A stretch of 44,554 nucleotides of DNA from Neorhizobium tomejilense. GTDB taxonomy: Bacteria > Pseudomonadota > Alphaproteobacteria > Rhizobiales > Rhizobiaceae. Location: contig PVBG01000035.1 of NCBI GenBank assembly GCA_002968845.1, forward strand, positions 1 to 44,554, written 5' to 3'. The notes beneath the pieces were generated by a model. That model did not search any database and had not been told where the DNA came from. It saw only the letters and a list, made by a program, of their open reading frames with translations. Position numbers and translations under genes: made by a program. Of the stretch, positions 40,912 through 44,554 are shown in pieces (the first letter of the stretch is position 1; each line of letters begins with the position of its first letter).

Positions 40912-42339
40912 CTACCGCTTCTTCTTGCGTCCCTCGAACGGATTTTCACCCGCCTTGAAATGCATGCGGATCGGCACGCCCGGAATATCGAAATCGGCGC
41001 GCAACCCGTTGATCAGGTAGCGGATGTAGCTTTCCGGCAGCGCGTCGGGCCTGGTGCAGGACACCATGAAGGCCGGCGGGCGGGCCTTGACCTGAGTCAT
41101 GTACTTCAGCTTCAGCCGGCGACCGGAGACGGCCGGTGGCGGATGCTGGGTCTGCACGCCGTCGAGCCAGCGGTTGAGCCTGGCGGTCGAGATGCGCTTG
41201 TTCCACACCTTGTCCGTGTCGATGATGCTCTGCATCAGCTTGTCGAGCCCGTAGCCGGTCTGGCCGGAAATCGGCACGGCGCGAAGCCCCCGCGCCTGCG
41301 GCAGCAGCCGCTCGGTCTTTTCGCGCAGATCCGCGAGCACCGCCTGCGTGTCCTCGACGAGATCCCACTTGTTGAAGGCGAGCACGGCGGCCCGGCCTTC
41401 GCGCAGCACCAGGTCGACGAGCTGCAGGTCCTGCTTTTCGAACGGAATGGTCGCGTCGAAGACGATCACCACCGTCTCGGCGAACCGGATCGAGCGCAGC
41501 GCATCGGCAACAGAGAGCTTTTCGAGCTTCTCCTGGACGCGCGCCTTCTTGCGCATGCCGGCGGTGTCGAACATCTTGATGGTGCGGTCGCGCCATTCCC
41601 ACTCGACCGAGATACTGTCGCGGGTGATGCCCGCTTCCGGTCCGGTCAACAGCCGGTCCTCGCCGAGGAACCGGTTGATCAGCGTCGACTTGCCGGCATT
41701 CGGGCGGCCGATGATGGCGACACGTAGCGGCTTGGTCTCGTCGTATTCCGGCTCGGCCTCGTCCTCGCCATCGTCCGCAAGATCGGAATCCCGGACGTCG
41801 ATATTGGTCTCCGCCTCGTCGTCGGCCTCCGGAAACGCCCGCTCCTCGCCGAGCGTCTCGACGATCGCGTCGCGCAGGTCGATCATGCCCTGGCCGTGTT
41901 CAGCCGAGATCGGCACCGGCTCGCCGAGACCCAGCGTATAGGCATCGTAGAAACCGGCGTCGGAACCGCGCGCTTCCGACTTGTTGGCGACCAGCACGAC
42001 CGGCTTGCCGCTGCGGCGCAGAAGCTCGCCGAAGGTCTTGTCGAGCGGCGTCAGGCCCGACTTCGCATCGACCACGAACAGCGTCAGGTCGGCATCGTCG
42101 ACCGCGGCTTCGGTCTGGGCGCGCATCCGGCCCTCGAGCGTCTCGGGTCCCGCCTCTTCGAGACCGGCGGTATCGATGATCGTGAATTTGAGGTCAATGA
42201 GCTTCGCGTCGCCTGGGCGGCGGTCGCGGGTAACGCCCGGCGTGTCGTCGACAAGCGCCAGCTTCTTTCCAACCAGGCGATTGAAAAGCGTGGACTTGCC
42301 GACATTCGGGCGTCCGACGATGGCGACGGTGAAGCTCAT
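40912..42339 (-). CDS. der: Ribosome-assembly GTPase Der (EngA)
   Basis: A 475-residue protein with two tandem G domains and a C-terminal KH-like domain. The G1 motifs are GRPNVGKST (residues 8-16) and GRPNAGKST (near 210). The G3/G4 motifs are DTPGVTRDR with NKSE, and DTAGMRKKARV with NKWD. Between them is an acidic stretch (EADDEAETNIDVRDSDLADD, DEDE-like) typical of alphaproteobacterial Der. It is essential for 50S ribosome maturation. It follows the TPR protein by 31 bases on the same strand, the usual arrangement with YfgM-like genes. Confidence 0.97.
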   Translation of the reverse strand: MSFTVAIVGRPNVGKSTLFNRLVGKKLALVDDTPGVTRDRRPGDAKLIDLKFTIIDTAGLEEAGPETLEGRMRAQTEAAVDDADLTLFVVDAKSGLTPLDKTFGELLRRSGKPVVLVANKSEARGSDAGFYDAYTLGLGEPVPISAEHGQGMIDLRDAIVETLGEERAFPEADDEAETNIDVRDSDLADDGEDEAEPEYDETKPLRVAIIGRPNAGKSTLINRFLGEDRLLTGPEAGITRDSISVEWEWRDRTIKMFDTAGMRKKARVQEKLEKLSVADALRSIRFAETVVIVFDATIPFEKQDLQLVDLVLREGRAAVLAFNKWDLVEDTQAVLADLREKTERLLPQARGLRAVPISGQTGYGLDKLMQSIIDTDKVWNKRISTARLNRWLDGVQTQHPPPAVSGRRLKLKYMTQVKARPPAFMVSCTRPDALPESYIRYLINGLRADFDIPGVPIRMHFKAGENPFEGRKKKR

Positions 42340-42370
42340 TCTGTATCCTTAAAGCCCTGGGCGAAAACCG

Positions 42371-43042
42371 TCAGGGCGTCTTGCCTGAAGAGGCGATGTT
42401 GTCGAGCATGATCTGCGCGCGGTTGGCGACGTTACGCGGCGCAGAGGCATCATTGGCAATCTGCTGGAACCATTCCTTGGCTTGCGCAAAGTTGCCGGCC
42501 TTGTAGGCGGCAAGACCAAGCGCCTCGCGGGCGGAATTGGCAAGCGGATTGGCGGGCACCGCCATCGGCTGCACTTCGGCGGCCACCTGTTCATAGGTAC
42601 CGTTGTCGATCAGGAGCCATGCGGCGCGCATCCTGGCGAGGTCGCGCATCGCCTGCGGCGCTGCATTGTCCTTGCCGATTGCCGAGAAGGTGGCGATCGC
42701 CCCGGCCGCATCACCCTTGGACTGCTGCACCGAACCGGCGCGCAGCTTGGCGAGCACGGGATAGGCACCTGTGCCATCCTTTTCGAGTGCTTCGAAGGCG
42801 GCGAGCGCCTCGTCGTTCTTGTTTTCCGAAGCAAGCTTCAAGGCTGCCAGGAAACGGTCGCCGGACTGCGAGGAATTATGCGTGTCCCAGTATTCGTAAC
42901 CGCGATAGGCGGCCGTACCGACGACGATCAGCACGGCGACCGCGATCACGATCCTGCCGTAACGCTGCCATGCACCCCTGAACTGATCGGAGCGAAGTTC
43001 CTCGTTCACTTCGCGAATAAAACTGTCGTCGTCCTGCGCCAT
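42371..43042 (-). CDS. YfgM-like membrane-anchored tetratricopeptide protein
   Basis: A 223-residue protein with a short cytoplasmic N terminus (SFIREVNEELRSDQFRGAWQ) and one membrane helix (IVIAVAVLIVVGTAAYRGY). A TPR-like repeat domain faces the periplasm (EALAAFEALEKDGTGAYPVL, then GNFAQAKEWFQQIANDASAP). YfgM of E. coli acts beside SecYEG and the chaperone network. The ATG at 43042 has GGAG six bases upstream, and a longer open frame to 43240 shows no family character. It is the first gene of the operon with der. Confidence 0.93.
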   Translation of the reverse strand: MAQDDDSFIREVNEELRSDQFRGAWQRYGRIVIAVAVLIVVGTAAYRGYEYWDTHNSSQSGDRFLAALKLASENKNDEALAAFEALEKDGTGAYPVLAKLRAGSVQQSKGDAAGAIATFSAIGKDNAAPQAMRDLARMRAAWLLIDNGTYEQVAAEVQPMAVPANPLANSAREALGLAAYKAGNFAQAKEWFQQIANDASAPRNVANRAQIMLDNIASSGKTP

Positions 43043-43308
43043 CAAAGTCTCCGGCCCAACCGGCCCATCATGCGGAAAAGCGCCTTCTAGCCTATTTTCC
43101 CTGAGATGTAAGGCCCCCCTTAACTCCTGTCGCGCAAAAGTAGGCCCCGGTTTTGCCAAGACGGTGAGCGCAAAGCGAAAAACATCCGCCCGGGAGTGCT
43201 CGTTGGCGGCCTTTCGGCAGCAATCCGCACTTAAACCCAACCGCTCAAAGCTTTGCCTTATTCAGCGGCCACAAAGCCGGCTGCCCTCCGCCATGATTCA
43301 GGTGCCCG
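43043..43308. promoter_or_regulatory. Divergent promoter region of TPR-der and the deacetylase
   Basis: A 266-base gap between divergent genes. I see no gene, no clear hairpin and no operator that I recognise. Confidence 0.3.
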
Positions 43309-44307
43309 ATGCGTCCGCTTGCCCTTCCCCTCATCCTCTGCCTTCTCGCCGCGCCCCTCGCAGCCAATGCCGCGGACAATACCTCTGGCAAGCCGAAACA
43401 GCTGGTGATGGTCTCCTTCGACGGCGCCGGCGCCAACAATCTCTGGCAGCGCAGCCGCGATCTCGCCCGGCGCACCAACGCCCACTTCAGCTATTTCCTC
43501 TCCTGCACGCTGGTCATCGAGCGCGCCAATGCCAAGAGCTATCAGGGGCCGAACGAGAAACCCGGCAAATCGAATATCGGCTTTGCCCAGACGGCTGCCG
43601 AGGCCCGCGAAAGGCTAGGCCACGTCTGGCAAGCGCATCTCGAAGGCCACGATATTTCCAGCCATACCTGCGGCCATTTCGACGGCAAGGACTGGACGGC
43701 GGCAGATTGGACCGCCGAGTTCAACACCTTTCACGACGTGATGACCGATGCCTGGGAGACCGTCGGTGCCGGATCGGAGGAACCTCCAGGCTGGAGGAAT
43801 TTCGTCGCGACCGGGATCACCGGTTTCCGCGCTCCCTATTTTTCCATCAGCCCCGGCCTGGTCGAAGCCGAAAGGCGGACAGGCATCCGCTATGACGCCA
43901 GCCTCGTCACCAAGGGACCGATGATGCCGGAGGAAAAGGGCGGCCTCATCCGCTTCGGGCTGCCGCTTATCCCGGAAGGTCCGGCGGGTCGGCCGATCAT
44001 CGCCATGGACTACAACCTCTTCATCCGCCATTCCGGCGGCATCGACAATCCGAGCAGTTCCGCCGAATTCGAGGAACGCGCCTACTCCGCCTTCAAGGCC
44101 GCTTTCGACAAGGAGTATGACGGCGACCGCATCCCCCTCCAGATCGGCCTGCATTTCGTCGAAATGAACGGCGGCGCCTATTGGCGGGCAATGGAACGGC
44201 TGGTGACCGAAGTCTGCGGCAAGCAAGACGTCGCCTGCGTGAGTTATCCGGAGGCGATCAAGCTAATCCGCGAACGGGAGAAACCGCGGGTGGCGTCGGG
44301 GCTGTAG
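43309..44307 (+). CDS. Exported polysaccharide deacetylase-like protein
   Basis: A 332-residue protein with a signal peptide (MRPLALPLILCLLAAPLAANAA). The NodB-type fold is shown by LVMVSFDGAGANNL as the metal/base strand (one Asp where many have two), and HLEGHDISSHTCGHFDG with the His pair. The base-pair strand GFRAPYFSISPGL follows. It would remove acetyl groups from a periplasmic or cell-wall polysaccharide. It is not NodB, being longer and exported. The Asp-Gly in place of Asp-Asp could lower activity. It is monocistronic as far as the window shows. Confidence 0.88.
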   Translation: MRPLALPLILCLLAAPLAANAADNTSGKPKQLVMVSFDGAGANNLWQRSRDLARRTNAHFSYFLSCTLVIERANAKSYQGPNEKPGKSNIGFAQTAAEARERLGHVWQAHLEGHDISSHTCGHFDGKDWTAADWTAEFNTFHDVMTDAWETVGAGSEEPPGWRNFVATGITGFRAPYFSISPGLVEAERRTGIRYDASLVTKGPMMPEEKGGLIRFGLPLIPEGPAGRPIIAMDYNLFIRHSGGIDNPSSSAEFEERAYSAFKAAFDKEYDGDRIPLQIGLHFVEMNGGAYWRAMERLVTEVCGKQDVACVSYPEAIKLIREREKPRVASGL

Positions 44308-44363
44308 GATTTCGATAGGCCTGAGAGTTTGGGAGTAAAAGACCCCTCCCGGCCTGCCGGCCA

Positions 44364-44385
44364 CCCTCCCCACAAGGGGGAGGGA
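44364..44385. repeat. REP-like palindrome, copy in one orientation
   Basis: CCCTCCCC-ACAA-GGGGGAGGG in the gap after the deacetylase. Its reverse complement recurs 160 bases on. The rest of this 247-base gap holds no gene that I can support. Confidence 0.55.
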
Positions 44386-44514
44386 GACCAAGCCGCTATG
44401 CCGGCGCCAAACTATCAACCTCGAACATCGGCCTCTGGGCACTCTCGCGATCGAAGACATGACCTCGTCATCCTCGAAAACATCCATGCCCACGATGGAG
44501 AACGGTGAGCGCAC

Positions 44515-44553
44515 GGCATATGTCCCTCCCCCTTGTGGGGAGGGACATATGCC
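44515..44553. repeat. Perfect inverted repeat at the window edge
   Basis: GGCATATGTCCCTCCCC and GGGGAGGGACATATGCC form a perfect 17-base stem around CTTGT. It contains the reverse complement of the 22-base repeat at 44364. It is probably a REP-like element. Confidence 0.6.
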
Positions 44554-44554
44554 G

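Noticed and set aside
1..44554. CRISPR array, tRNA, rRNA, prophage or defence island
   Set aside because: No regularly spaced direct repeats, no cloverleaf or rRNA sequence, and no phage or restriction-type genes were recognised by eye. The toxin-antitoxin pair is the only defence-like unit.

Overview
The window is a GC-rich chromosomal segment from an alphaproteobacterium, most likely a member of the Rhizobiaceae (Rhizobium, Sinorhizobium/Ensifer, Agrobacterium, Neorhizobium group). The evidence is gene content typical of that family: choline uptake choXWV, a NolR-like ArsR regulator, putA with a divergent Lrp-type putR, pseudoazurin, DUF2333, an Atu4866-domain protein, an HWE-type histidine kinase, and alpha-glucosidase next to a KDG kinase. 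There are also RirA-type and FNR-type candidate sites. I see no rRNA, tRNA, CRISPR array, prophage or plasmid replication genes. The only mobile DNA is a 3'-end remnant of an IS5-family transposase near 23.0-23.3 kb.

Layout. 0-5.7 kb: a 5'-truncated extensin-like protein, a VOC protein, formate-tetrahydrofolate ligase and a TonB-dependent receptor preceded by two RirA-type iron boxes. 5.7-10.8 kb: proline catabolism (putA and putR), then an atypical LuxR solo followed by a stand-alone PAS protein. 10.8-14.4 kb: DUF2333 protein, a conserved-looking helical protein of unknown function, pseudoazurin with an FNR/FixK-type box, and thymidine kinase. 14.5-18.8 kb: choXWV, a HugZ-like flavin-binding protein and a NolR-like regulator with two facing NolR-type boxes. 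18.8-23.3 kb: a response regulator and HWE kinase pair, an omega-amino acid aminotransferase and the IS remnant.

23.4-32.6 kb: alpha/beta hydrolase divergent from an OhrR-like MarR regulator with three copies of one palindrome between them, a Liv-type binding protein, a saccharopine-dehydrogenase-like/DUF4166 protein overlapping a DCC thioredoxin-like protein, an Lrp regulator divergent from a PLP-dependent dehydratase, adenine deaminase, and a PIN/HicB-like toxin-antitoxin pair. 32.6-44.5 kb: Atu4866-domain protein with an upstream small ORF, AraC regulator, an autoregulated-looking ArsR/AHSA1 operon, a GFA protein, alpha-glucosidase, KDG kinase, a periplasmic protein of unknown function, OsmC, a GT4 glycosyltransferase, Der GTPase with its membrane TPR partner, a polysaccharide deacetylase and REP-like palindromes.

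How it works together: this is mostly core metabolism and stress housekeeping (one-carbon, proline, choline, branched-chain amino acid, purine and sugar use) with many small local regulators beside their targets. The most informative part is the intergenic DNA. Several regulators have perfect or near-perfect palindromes in their own promoters, which gives a set of testable operators. I did not find a clearly new multi-gene defence or biosynthetic system. The best candidates for undescribed biology are the LuxR solo/PAS pair, the repeated TTATCGCGATAA operator, the double-start Atu4866 gene with its coupled small ORF, and the ArsR double operator. No database search was run. Names rest on recognisable motifs and family knowledge, and all operator calls are by eye.
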